A stretch of 64,000 bases of DNA from PSRI01 sp041484195 (lineage in GTDB: Bacteria; Bacteroidota; Bacteroidia; Chitinophagales; Chitinophagaceae), in the NCBI GenBank assembly GCA_041484195.1, contig JBGPHC010000002.1, forward strand, positions 124,001 through 188,000, read 5' to 3'. The number at the start of each line of letters is the position of its first letter. Positions within the stretch are counted from its first letter, which is position 1. A program made the position numbers and the translations under genes. Shown here piece after piece: positions 36,604 through 45,285 of the stretch. The notes under the pieces are model-generated. The model saw only the letters and a program-made list of their open reading frames with translations. It did not search any database and was not told the origin of the DNA.

Positions 36604-39600
36604 CTACATATTCCTCCTGTACTGCCCTCCCACTTCATAGAGGGCATGAGTGATCTGTCCGAGTGAGCAATATTTGACTGTTTCCATTAACTCATCAAAC
36701 AAATTCTCATTTCGAATGGCAGTTTCCTGAAGGCGTTTCAGCATATCATGACTCCTGGCTTCATTGCGCTTATGAAAATCATTGAGATTCCTGATCTGCT
36801 GCTCTTTCTCTTCAGCGGTGCTGCGAATTACTTCGCCCGGGGTGATAGTGGGACTGCCCTTTTTATTGAGAAAAGTATTCACGCCAACTATTGGAAGTTC
36901 ACCCGTATGTTTAAGTGTTTCATAGTAGAGGCTTTCTTCCTGGATCTTATTGCGCTGGTACATTCGTTCCATGGCTCCCAGAACACCACCACGTTCTGAA
37001 ATGCGATCAAATTCCAGCAACACGGCTTCTTCAACAAGTGCGGTCAGTTCTTCAATGATGAATGAACCCTGGGTGGCGTTTTCGGTTTTGGCCGAACCCA
37101 ATTCACGGTTAATAATGAGTTGTATGGCCATGGCTCTGCGAACGCTTTCTTCCGTAGGCGTGGTGATCGCTTCATCGTAAGCGTTAGTATGAAGGGAGTT
37201 GCAGTTATCGTATATCGCATAGAGTGCCTGCAAGGTGGTGCGGATATCATTAAAATCAATTTCCTGTGCATGCAGGCTTCGGCCACTGGTTTGAATATGG
37301 TATTTCAATTTTTGCGAGCGTTCATTCCCCCCGTATTTCAGCTTCATGGCCTTTCCCCATATCCTTCGCGCTACTCTTCCTATCACACTATATTCGGCAT
37401 CCATCCCATTGCTGAAAAAGAAACTCAAATTGGGTGCAAACTCGTCAATATGCATGCCACGGCTGAGGAAATATTCAACATAGGTGAATCCGTTGGCCAA
37501 TGTGAAAGCCAGTTGTGTAACGGGATTAGCCCCTGCCTCGGCAATATGATAACCACTGATGCTTACGCTATAAAAATTCCTGATCTTGTTTTCGATGAAA
37601 TACGATTGCACATCTCCCATGAGCTTCAAAGCGAATTCAGTGGAGAAAATACAGGTATTTTGAGCCTGGTCTTCTTTCAGGATATCCGCCTGCACAGTTC
37701 CCCTCACCTGCGTCAGGGCATCTGACTTTATTTTCTCATAGACCTCCCGGGGCAGGACTTCATCACCACTGAGACCCAGTAATTTCAAACCCAGACCATT
37801 GTTCCCCTCGGGCAAGATTCCTGGTGTTGCCGGGTTGAAGTAGGCCGGTGCCGGAATATCACGGAATTTCGCTTCAGCAATTCGCTCCACTTCTTTCCAT
37901 ATCCCCATTTCATCAATGTATTTTTCGCATTGCTGGTCAATGGCGGCATTCATGAAAAACGCAAGGATCATGGGTGCGGGGCCATTGATCGTCATGCTCA
38001 CGCTTGTCCTGGGATCGCAAAGGTCAAAGCCACTGTAAAGTTTTTTAGCATCGTCAACTGTGGCGATACTCACGCCGCTATTACCGATTTTGCCATAAAT
38101 ATCGGGTCTCGGTGCAGGATCCTCTCCGTAGAGGGTCACGCTGTCAAATGCGGTGCTCAGTCTTATTGCAGGCTGGCCGATTGATACATAATGAAAGCGT
38201 CTGTTGGTTCTTTCCGGACCGCCTTCACCCGCGAACATACGGGTCGGATCTTCATCCTGACGCTTCAATTCAAATACACCGGCGGTAAATGGGAACTTAC
38301 CCGGAACATTTTCCTGCAATTGCCATTTGAGGATATCTCCCCAATCCTGGTATTGTGGCAGAATTACCCTGGGTATCCGGGTACCGCTCAGGGACTTCAC
38401 AAAGAGTGGCTGCTTCAGAACCTGGTCCCTTACCTGGTATTCAAAATAATCAGCATTGTATTGTTTTTGCAACGCATCCCATTCACGGATCAGTCTCCTG
38501 CATTCAGGAGCTAATTTATTTTCCAGGGATTCTCTGACCTGTTCCAATTCACGGATAGTCGTTGCCGAAAATTTATTGGCTTCATCCAGAGTCCCATTCA
38601 CCTGGTAGAGCATGGAAGAAATCCTGCACTGTTCGTCTGCCCAGGTGGCATAGCCGCGGATAGTTTCCGTGATCTCACTCAAATATCTAACCCGCTTTGG
38701 AGGTATGATAAGAGCCCGGTTGGAGGTTTCCCTGAGGTGTCCATGCAATTCAAGAGGGCCAAAATGAACCCCCGTCTTTTTTTCGATGGCAGTCATCAAT
38801 TTTTCAAACAATTCATTGATTCCTGAATCATTGAACTGCGCTGCGATAGTACCAATCACGGGAAGGCTTTCGTCACTGGCTGTCCATAAATTATGGTTGC
38901 GTTTGAATTGTTTTCGCACGTCATGCAATGCATCCAGCGCCCCCGGCTTGTCAAATTTATTTATACAGACAATGTCGGCATAGTCCAGCAAGTTGATTTT
39001 CTCCAATTGGGAGGCGGCGCCATATTCCGGGGTCATTACGTAGAGGCTTATGTCGCAAAAGTCGAGAATGGAAGTATCACTCTGTCCCACACCTGCTGAT
39101 TCCAGGATGACAATGTCGAATCCGGCAGATTTGCAGATATTGATGGCTTCCTGCATGGCGCTGCTGACGGAAGTGTTATCATCACGGGTTGCAAGGCTGC
39201 GCATGTAGGCGCGGGGGTGAGAAATCGAATTCATGCGAATGCGATCACCCAGCAGGGCGCCACCCGTTTTTTTCTTGGAAGGGTCAACGGATATTACCGC
39301 AATGGTTTTGTTTGTGAAGGCATTCAGGAAACGGCGAAGTATCTCATCAGTTACGGAAGATTTGCCCGCGCCGCCGGTTCCAGTGATACCTAATACCGGG
39401 ATAATATGTTTGGGACCAGCGCCAGAGGTTCCGCCATTTTGGAGTGGCGACCCATTTTCGGCATTGGTGATATGCCGGGCAATTTTTCTCACGTCTTTCA
39501 CTTCACCTAAAGTCATGGGACTCTTATATTCACCCTTTCCGTTCAGTGAGAAATCGCATTTCCCCATCAGGTCTTCGATCATTCCATCCAGCCCCATCCT

Positions 39601-39972
39601 TCTGCCGTCGTCGGGGGAATAAATGCGGCTGATTCCATAATGTTGCAACTCTTCGATTTCCTTCGGGAGGATGGTTCCGCCACCTCCACCAAAGATTTTG
39701 ATATGCCCGCAACCATTTTCTTCCAGCAGGTCTTTCATGTATTTGAAAAATTCCACATGACCGCCCTGGTAGCTGGTGATGGCGATGCCCTGAACATCCT
39801 CTTCAATGGCACATTCCACAATTTCATGAACACTTCTGTTATGACCCAGGTGAATGATCTCCGCACCCTTGCTTTGAAGGATGCGTCTCATGATATTGAT
39901 TGCCGCGTCATGCCCGTCGAAGAGAGAGGCGGCCGTGACAATCCTGATCTTGTTTTGTGGTTGAATATTCAT
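36604..39972 (-). CDS. icmF: Fused isobutyryl-CoA mutase IcmF
   Basis: Adenosylcobalamin enzyme of 1122 aa that interconverts isobutyryl-CoA and n-butyryl-CoA, or similar acyl-CoAs. Its domains are in the IcmF order: a B12-binding domain (FDGHDAAINIMRR, about residues 18-30, with IHLGHNRS), a MeaI/MMAA-type G-protein chaperone (P-loop GITGTGGAGKSS at about 195, NKFDKPGA for guanine), and then the mutase barrel from about 560 (YGKIGNSGVSIATVDDAKKL, ISGYHIAEAGANPVTQL). The all-in-one arrangement and length separate it from methylmalonyl-CoA mutase, which uses separate subunits. It is cytosolic. Confidence 0.95.
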   Translation of the reverse strand: MNIQPQNKIRIVTAASLFDGHDAAINIMRRILQSKGAEIIHLGHNRSVHEIVECAIEEDVQGIAITSYQGGHVEFFKYMKDLLEENGCGHIKIFGGGGGTILPKEIEELQHYGISRIYSPDDGRRMGLDGMIEDLMGKCDFSLNGKGEYKSPMTLGEVKDVRKIARHITNAENGSPLQNGGTSGAGPKHIIPVLGITGTGGAGKSSVTDEILRRFLNAFTNKTIAVISVDPSKKKTGGALLGDRIRMNSISHPRAYMRSLATRDDNTSVSSAMQEAINICKSAGFDIVILESAGVGQSDTSILDFCDISLYVMTPEYGAASQLEKINLLDYADIVCINKFDKPGALDALHDVRKQFKRNHNLWTASDESLPVIGTIAAQFNDSGINELFEKLMTAIEKKTGVHFGPLELHGHLRETSNRALIIPPKRVRYLSEITETIRGYATWADEQCRISSMLYQVNGTLDEANKFSATTIRELEQVRESLENKLAPECRRLIREWDALQKQYNADYFEYQVRDQVLKQPLFVKSLSGTRIPRVILPQYQDWGDILKWQLQENVPGKFPFTAGVFELKRQDEDPTRMFAGEGGPERTNRRFHYVSIGQPAIRLSTAFDSVTLYGEDPAPRPDIYGKIGNSGVSIATVDDAKKLYSGFDLCDPRTSVSMTINGPAPMILAFFMNAAIDQQCEKYIDEMGIWKEVERIAEAKFRDIPAPAYFNPATPGILPEGNNGLGLKLLGLSGDEVLPREVYEKIKSDALTQVRGTVQADILKEDQAQNTCIFSTEFALKLMGDVQSYFIENKIRNFYSVSISGYHIAEAGANPVTQLAFTLANGFTYVEYFLSRGMHIDEFAPNLSFFFSNGMDAEYSVIGRVARRIWGKAMKLKYGGNERSQKLKYHIQTSGRSLHAQEIDFNDIRTTLQALYAIYDNCNSLHTNAYDEAITTPTEESVRRAMAIQLIINRELGSAKTENATQGSFIIEELTALVEEAVLLEFDRISERGGVLGAMERMYQRNKIQEESLYYETLKHTGELPIVGVNTFLNKKGSPTITPGEVIRSTAEEKEQQIRNLNDFHKRNEARSHDMLKRLQETAIRNENLFDELMETVKYCSLGQITHALYEVGGQYRRNM

Positions 39973-40052
39973 GTTCAGGTGAACTTGGAACCGGGCAAAG
40001 TTAAATCAAAAAGCTAATGATTGTTAGTTAATCAAACGGTTGCAGAATTTGG

Positions 40053-40084
40053 TTTGGCATACTATAAAAATGGACTTAGTTTAG
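40053..40084 (+). promoter_or_regulatory. Putative promoter of the L-fucose operon
   Basis: TTTG (40053-40056), a 20-base spacer and TAGTTTAG (40077-40084, seven of eight matches to TAnnTTTG) form a Bacteroidota-type promoter. It ends 22 bp before the ATG of the first operon gene. Confidence 0.45.
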
Positions 40085-40106
40085 ACTATTGAAATGAGGA
40101 ATTACC

Positions 40107-40979
40107 ATGAAACTGATCCGATTTGGAAATGCCGCACATGAATCACCTGGCATTGAACTGCAGGATGGGAGAAGAATTAACGTCAGCGCCTTCGGCGAGG
40201 ATTTCAATGAAGCATTTTTTGAAGCTGATGGGATCAACCGTTTGAAGGCATGGCTGAAGACAAACCAGGCAGCCTGCCCGGTCATACCGGCTTCCACCAG
40301 GCTGGGGCCTCCCGTCGCACGCCCTTCGAAGCTGATTTGCATCGGGCTGAATTATTCGGATCATGCCGCAGAAAGTAATATGCAACTTCCTACGGAACCG
40401 GTAGTATTCTTCAAATCAACTACGGCCATCTGCGGACCCAATGACAGGGTGGTCATTCCAAGGAATAGTCTGAAAACGGATTGGGAAGCGGAACTGGCAG
40501 TCGTGATAGGCAAGAAGGCTTCTTATATAAATGAAGATGAAGCCCCGGGCTATATTGCCGGCTATCTGCTGCATAATGATTACAGTGAGCGCGCTTTTCA
40601 ACTGGAGAGAAGCGGCCAATGGGTGAAGGGTAAGAGCTGCGATACCTTCGCTCCTTTGGGCCCATATCTGGCCACACCAGATGAAATTCCCGACATAAAC
40701 AATCTACGTTTATGGCTTACCGTTAATGGCAAAATGATGCAGGATGGGAATACCAAGAACATGGTATTCAAGGTTCCTCACCTGGTAGCCTACCTGAGCG
40801 AGTTTATGACCCTGCTCCCTGGCGATATCATCAGCACGGGCACTCCCGCAGGTGTGGGCCTGGGGCAAAAGCCAGTGCCTTTTTACCTGAAACCGGGCGA
40901 CATAGTGGAATTGGGGATTGAAGGGTTGGGGAGAGCCAGGCAGGAATTGATCAAGTATGAACAGTCCACTGGTTTATAG
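40107..40979 (+). CDS. Fumarylacetoacetate hydrolase-family protein (2,4-diketo-3-deoxy-L-fuconate hydrolase)
   Basis: FAH-family enzyme of 290 aa. Key segments: LICIGLNYSDHAAES at about residue 75, the metal-ligand block DWEAELAVVIGKKA, the LLHNDYSERAFQLE loop, and KGKSCDTFAPLGPYLATPDEI. It closes with LLPGDIISTGTPAGVG. In a gene set for non-phosphorylative L-fucose breakdown, this member most likely cleaves 2,4-diketo-3-deoxy-L-fuconate to pyruvate and lactate. The substrate is inferred from the neighbours, and the family call is firm. Confidence 0.88.
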   Translation: MKLIRFGNAAHESPGIELQDGRRINVSAFGEDFNEAFFEADGINRLKAWLKTNQAACPVIPASTRLGPPVARPSKLICIGLNYSDHAAESNMQLPTEPVVFFKSTTAICGPNDRVVIPRNSLKTDWEAELAVVIGKKASYINEDEAPGYIAGYLLHNDYSERAFQLERSGQWVKGKSCDTFAPLGPYLATPDEIPDINNLRLWLTVNGKMMQDGNTKNMVFKVPHLVAYLSEFMTLLPGDIISTGTPAGVGLGQKPVPFYLKPGDIVELGIEGLGRARQELIKYEQSTGL

Positions 40980-41066
40980 CGAGTGTACTCATAATGACAA
41001 GGTATGTGGGTCATCTAAAAGATGGAGGCTTAGTCACCAGTATGCCCGGCAAAAAAAATATAATGA

Positions 41067-41396
41067 ATGAAAAGATATTGCCTTGCACTCGATCTGAAGG
41101 ATGATCCCGGATTAATATCGGAATATGAATCTTATCACAAAGCCATCTGGCCTGAGATTGCAGAGAGCATCAGGAATAGCGGCATAGAGGTTCTCGATAT
41201 TTACCGGACCGGCAACAGGATGTTTATGATCATTGAAGCGGGTGAAGGATTTACGTTCGAAAAGAAAGCCGCCATGGATGCTGCCAATCCAAAAGTGCAG
41301 GAATGGGAATCGTTGATGTGGAGATTTCAACAGGCCCTGCCCTGGTCAAAGCCCGGAGAAAAATGGATCCTGATGGAAAAAATATTTGAATTGTAA
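41067..41396 (+). CDS. L-rhamnose/L-fucose mutarotase-type protein (DUF718)
   Basis: A 109-aa protein of the RhaM/YiiL family (DUF718), which interconverts anomers of 6-deoxy-hexoses. Family pattern: YCLALDLKDDPGLISEYESYHKAIWPE at the N-terminus (with the conserved His of YHK), then VLDIYRTGNRMFMIIEA, and WESLMWRFQQALPW near the end. In this operon it probably supplies the L-fucose anomer used by the dehydrogenase. Confidence 0.92.
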   Translation: MKRYCLALDLKDDPGLISEYESYHKAIWPEIAESIRNSGIEVLDIYRTGNRMFMIIEAGEGFTFEKKAAMDAANPKVQEWESLMWRFQQALPWSKPGEKWILMEKIFEL

Positions 41397-41438
41397 TTGT
41401 AAAGATTCACTCATAATTTATTGACTAAAATTTCTGTC

Positions 41439-42110
41439 ATGAAAAGGTTATTGTTTATTTCAGGCTTCATAATATCGCTCGCCATGCTTTCTGCATTTGC
41501 CAAACAACAAAAGAAAAAAATAATTTTCTTTGGAGATTCTATCACACAGGCCGGAGTAGGTCCCACCGGGTATATTACCTTATTACAACAGGATCTGGAA
41601 AAAGCCGGTAAGGGCAAGGATTTCGATTTGATAGGAGCCGGCATTAGTGGTAACAAAGTATATGACCTTTATTTGAGGCTTGAAGATGATGTGCTCAGCC
41701 AGAAGCCTGACCTGGTTTTTATATATATTGGAATCAATGACGTATGGCATAAAAAAAGCTTTGGAACCGGCACGGATCCTGATAAATTTGAAATATTTTA
41801 CAACAGGATCATTGAAAAGATACAGGCTGGTGGAGCCAAAGTGGTGATCTGCACACCCACGGTTATCGGCGAGAAGAAAGATTTCGTGAATGAGTTAGAC
41901 GGCGATCTGAATAAATATGCCGAAATCATCCGGGTCATCGCGAAGAACAAGAATGTGGAATTGCTGGATCTCCACAAAGCTACCATTGCCTATATCAATG
42001 CACATAACCCTGATGATAAGAGCCAGGGTATTCTCACACTGGATGGTGTTCATATGAATGAAACCGGGAACAGGTTTTTAGCGGATCAATTCGCGCCGCA
42101 TATAAGATAG
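41439..42110 (+). CDS. Secreted SGNH/GDSL hydrolase
   Basis: A 223-aa esterase-fold protein from ATG 41439 (MKRLLFISGFIISLAMLSAFA, a signal peptide). A TTG at 41421 opens the frame but weakens the signal. SGNH blocks: FFGDSITQAG (Ser), LIGAGISGNKVYD (Gly), YIGINDVWH (Asn) and LDGVHMNETGNRFLADQF (Asp and His). It is probably periplasmic, removing acyl groups from sugars. Its place inside the fucose operon suggests deacetylation of an acylated fucosyl substrate, which is inference. Confidence 0.88.
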   Translation: MKRLLFISGFIISLAMLSAFAKQQKKKIIFFGDSITQAGVGPTGYITLLQQDLEKAGKGKDFDLIGAGISGNKVYDLYLRLEDDVLSQKPDLVFIYIGINDVWHKKSFGTGTDPDKFEIFYNRIIEKIQAGGAKVVICTPTVIGEKKDFVNELDGDLNKYAEIIRVIAKNKNVELLDLHKATIAYINAHNPDDKSQGILTLDGVHMNETGNRFLADQFAPHIR

Positions 42111-42256
42111 TCAGCTCAAAGATTATTTTAAGCATCCCGGCTTTGATGTTCCCCCGAAACCTGAATTCAGTTTACAATGAGATATTTTTTCCCATACGAT
42201 AGCCATTTTTTCAAGAAATATCTTATTGATTCGCATACCTAACAGACCACTGACTC

Positions 42257-43090
42257 ATGGAGCATACCTGCATTGATACACATGTACATTTCTGGAAATT
42301 CGATCGGAAAAGAGATGCCTGGATTACAGATGACATGAAGATTTTGCAGCAGGATTATCTTCCTGAGAGCATCGCCAACTCACTCAAAAGAAATGCGGTG
42401 GATGGAGTTGTGGCTGTGCAGGCTGACCAGTCTGAACTGGAAACTCATTTTCTGGTTGAACTGGCTGGAACTCATGATATCATTAAAGGCGTGGTGGGAT
42501 GGGTAGATCTACAGGCAGAGAATGTTGAAGAACGATTAGCCTATTTTTCCCGCTATAAGATCATCAAAGGCTGGCGGCATATAGTGCAGTCCGAACCGGA
42601 TGATTTTTTATTTGGGAAAAAATTCAGGCATGGTATCAGCGCGTTGAAACCCTTTAACTACACTTATGATATCCTGATCTACCATGGGCAATTGGGGGCG
42701 GTTCTTGATTTCGTTTCAGAGTTCCCCGATCAAAAAATGGTGATCGATCATTGTGCCAAGCCTGATATCAGGCACAAAAAAATGGAGCACTGGAAATCAC
42801 TCATGATTGAAATGGGTAAGCGCCCGAATGTGTATTGCAAACTCTCAGGCCTGTTTACAGAAGCACTGTGGAAACAATGGAGTCCGGGTGATTTTTATCC
42901 TTATCTTGATGCAGTATTCAAAGCCTTTGGCACCAACAGGCTGATGTACGGAAGCGACTGGCCCGTGATCCTGGTTTCGGGCATTTATGTTCAATGGAAG
43001 AGCCTGCTGGAAAAATATATGGAAGGATTTGAAGAAGAAGACAAGCAAAAAATTTTCGGCTTGAATGCGATTCAATTTTATGATCTCTGA
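42257..43090 (+). CDS. Amidohydrolase-family L-fuconolactonase
   Basis: A 277-aa amidohydrolase (PF04909 type) related to L-fuconolactonase and L-rhamnono-gamma-lactonase. It begins CIDTHVHFWKFDRKRDAW (metal-binding HxH), with GVVAVQADQSELETHFL near residue 50, GWRHIVQSEPDDFL near 115, MVIDHCAKPDI (metal His) near 160, and LMYGSDWPVILVSG (Asp) near 240. It would hydrolyse L-fucono-lactone to L-fuconate, second step of the pathway. There is no signal peptide. Confidence 0.88.
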   Translation: MEHTCIDTHVHFWKFDRKRDAWITDDMKILQQDYLPESIANSLKRNAVDGVVAVQADQSELETHFLVELAGTHDIIKGVVGWVDLQAENVEERLAYFSRYKIIKGWRHIVQSEPDDFLFGKKFRHGISALKPFNYTYDILIYHGQLGAVLDFVSEFPDQKMVIDHCAKPDIRHKKMEHWKSLMIEMGKRPNVYCKLSGLFTEALWKQWSPGDFYPYLDAVFKAFGTNRLMYGSDWPVILVSGIYVQWKSLLEKYMEGFEEEDKQKIFGLNAIQFYDL

Positions 43091-43138
43091 TGGGGTCATG
43101 CCCCAATACTGAAAAAAAGGGAATACAAAGTCAGCAAT

Positions 43139-43921
43139 ATGAACCTGAACCTGAATAATAAAGTCTTTATAGTAACCGGAGGCGCCAAAGGAATTGGTGC
43201 TGCCATTAGCAAGACCATCGCGGCAGAAGGAGGCATTGTGGTAATTGCCGGCAGAAATAAGAATGACAATCAATCGGTCATCGACAATATTGTCAAAGCG
43301 GGTGGTAAGGCTTCGTCAGTGAAAGTGGAACTGGCCCGACAGGAAGCCTGTAAAGAGGTAATTGATTTTACGATTGATAAATACTCCAGGATTGACGGAT
43401 TGGTCAATAATGCCGGCGTGAATGATGGCGTTGGTCTTGAGAGCGGGAACCCTGAAAAATTTCTTGAATCGCTGCAGAAAAACTTAAGCCATTATTACAA
43501 CCTGGCACACTATGCATTGCCCTTCCTCAAGACTACCAGGGGAAACATCATCAATATAGGATCCAAAGTGGCTGTAACGGGCCAGGGCAATACATCCGGA
43601 TATGCGGCTTCAAAAGGAGCCATCAACGCACTCACGCGTGAATGGGCCGTGGAATTGCTGCCCTTTTCAATACGTGTGAATGCCGTGATCCCGGCAGAGG
43701 TCTGGACACCCCTCTATGAAAACTGGATCAATTCCCTACCCAATCCAAAAGAAAAATTGGCACAGATCATATCGAAGATCCCGTTGGAAAAACGGATGAC
43801 CACCTCTGAAGAAATAGCCAGCATGGTGGTATTCCTGTTGAGCGAAAGGTCGAGCCATACAACGGGACAGATCATATATGTTGACGGAGGTTATACGCAT
43901 TTGGACCGATCGTTGACCTGA
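43139..43921 (+). CDS. SDR-family L-fucose dehydrogenase
   Basis: A 260-aa short-chain dehydrogenase. The nucleotide-binding TGGAKGIGAAIS (about residues 12-23), NNAG as LVNNAGVN (about 88), and the catalytic SKVAVTGQGNTSGYAASKGA block (Tyr and Lys as YAASK, about 156) are all present. Position directly after the lactonase suggests an L-fucose dehydrogenase. The other SDR of the operon (46993) is the alternative for this step. Confidence 0.85.
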   Translation: MNLNLNNKVFIVTGGAKGIGAAISKTIAAEGGIVVIAGRNKNDNQSVIDNIVKAGGKASSVKVELARQEACKEVIDFTIDKYSRIDGLVNNAGVNDGVGLESGNPEKFLESLQKNLSHYYNLAHYALPFLKTTRGNIINIGSKVAVTGQGNTSGYAASKGAINALTREWAVELLPFSIRVNAVIPAEVWTPLYENWINSLPNPKEKLAQIISKIPLEKRMTTSEEIASMVVFLLSERSSHTTGQIIYVDGGYTHLDRSLT

Positions 43922-44006
43922 AAAAACTATTCAAATAAGAAATCGGAATTGTGAGGATTAGTTTCCAGAATCATCAATTATTGATAGAATCATCAAACCG
44001 GATTTC

Positions 44007-45242
44007 ATGGCCATCACCACTGCAACTAAAACTACTACACCCGACCAGGGCGCAGAAAAAAATTATGTCTTTCCGCTGATCCTGGTGACCAGCCTGTTTT
44101 TCCTTTGGGGCCTGGCATACGGACTGCTGGATGTTCTCAATAAACATTTTCAGGAAACGCTGAATATAGATAAGGGGCGTTCAACCTTATTGCAGATGGC
44201 ATATTTTGGCGCCTATTTCCTGGTAGCACTACCCGCTGGCATATTCATGAACAAATATGGATATAAGCGGGGGATTATATTCGGACTTCTCTTATACACC
44301 TGCGGCGCTTTTTTGTTTTATCCCTCTGCCAGAACAGCCAGCTTTGATTTTTTCCTGCTATCGCTATTCATATTGGCCTCCGGACTGACCTTTCTGGAAA
44401 CAGCTGCCAATCCCTATGTAACCGTGCTGGGCAAACCTGAAACTTCTGAGTTTCGCCTGAATCTTTCCCAGAGCTTCAATGGAGTCGGATCATTTATCGG
44501 CCCAATCATTGCCGCGAATTTATTTTTTGCCAACGACCATATAGGCTCCGGCAACAATCTCGATTCGGTCATGCAGGTCTATCTTATCATTGGGACCCTG
44601 GTATTGTTCATGGCATTCTTATTCTGGAGAACCCCTCTCCCCGAAATCAGGGAAAGTGAAATAGTATCTGATGCACGGCTTGATAAGAAGCCCCTGTTCA
44701 AACACAAAAATTTCACAGGAGCGGTGATAGCACAATTTTTTTATGTGGCTGCCCAGGTGGGAATCGCGGCATTATTCATAAATTATTGCACGGAGGTCAA
44801 GGGTACTATAAGCAACTCAAACGCTTCGTATCTCCTCTCCATCAGCCTGCTGCTTTTTACCATCGGGCGCTTTGCCGGAACCGCGCTGATGCGCACCATT
44901 TCACCTGCTCGCCTTCTCACGATGTATGCTCTTGTCAATATACTTCTTTGCCTGCTGGTGATCATGGGCCGGGGCTGGATGTCTATTTATTCATTAATGG
45001 CCATATTCTTTTTTGAATCCATCATGTTCCCAACCATTTTCGCGCTGGGAGTGAAGGATCTTGGTCATTACACCAAGAAAGGGTCCTCCTTCATTATCAT
45101 GTCCATTGTGGGTGGCGCAATTATGCCCTATGTAATGGGTAATTTCGCAGTGCGCTATTCAACGGCAATTGCCTATAGCGTACCTTTGCTATGCTTTATT
45201 GTGGTGGCATGGTATGGCTGGAAAGGATATAAGACCAGCTGA
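44007..45242 (+). CDS. fucP: L-fucose:proton symporter (FucP family)
   Basis: MFS sugar transporter of 411 aa, about 12 membrane segments. FucP-family hallmarks are LVTSLFFLWGLAYGLLDVLNKHFQ at the N-terminus and ASGLTFLETAANPYVTVLG in the fourth helix region, with GRFAGTALMRTIS and MFPTIFALGVKDLG later. It imports L-fucose, although relatives take other hexoses, and the surrounding enzymes decide for L-fucose. The stop is 44 bp before the dehydratase start. Confidence 0.93.
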   Translation: MAITTATKTTTPDQGAEKNYVFPLILVTSLFFLWGLAYGLLDVLNKHFQETLNIDKGRSTLLQMAYFGAYFLVALPAGIFMNKYGYKRGIIFGLLLYTCGAFLFYPSARTASFDFFLLSLFILASGLTFLETAANPYVTVLGKPETSEFRLNLSQSFNGVGSFIGPIIAANLFFANDHIGSGNNLDSVMQVYLIIGTLVLFMAFLFWRTPLPEIRESEIVSDARLDKKPLFKHKNFTGAVIAQFFYVAAQVGIAALFINYCTEVKGTISNSNASYLLSISLLLFTIGRFAGTALMRTISPARLLTMYALVNILLCLLVIMGRGWMSIYSLMAIFFFESIMFPTIFALGVKDLGHYTKKGSSFIIMSIVGGAIMPYVMGNFAVRYSTAIAYSVPLLCFIVVAWYGWKGYKTS

Positions 45243-45285
45243 TCCCGCCTCAAAAATCGTCTTTGAAGAATTATTTTTCTTGAAT

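Noticed and set aside
36501..36647. Extended N-terminus of glucokinase overlapping icmF
   Set aside because: The extra 49 residues do not look like Glk sequence. ATG 36500 gives the GDIGGTKT motif at a normal place for the family.
37120..37725. A 201-aa plus-strand frame inside the icmF region
   Set aside because: It lies opposite the well-defined IcmF mutase domain and matches no family. It is an antisense shadow of a GC-structured gene.
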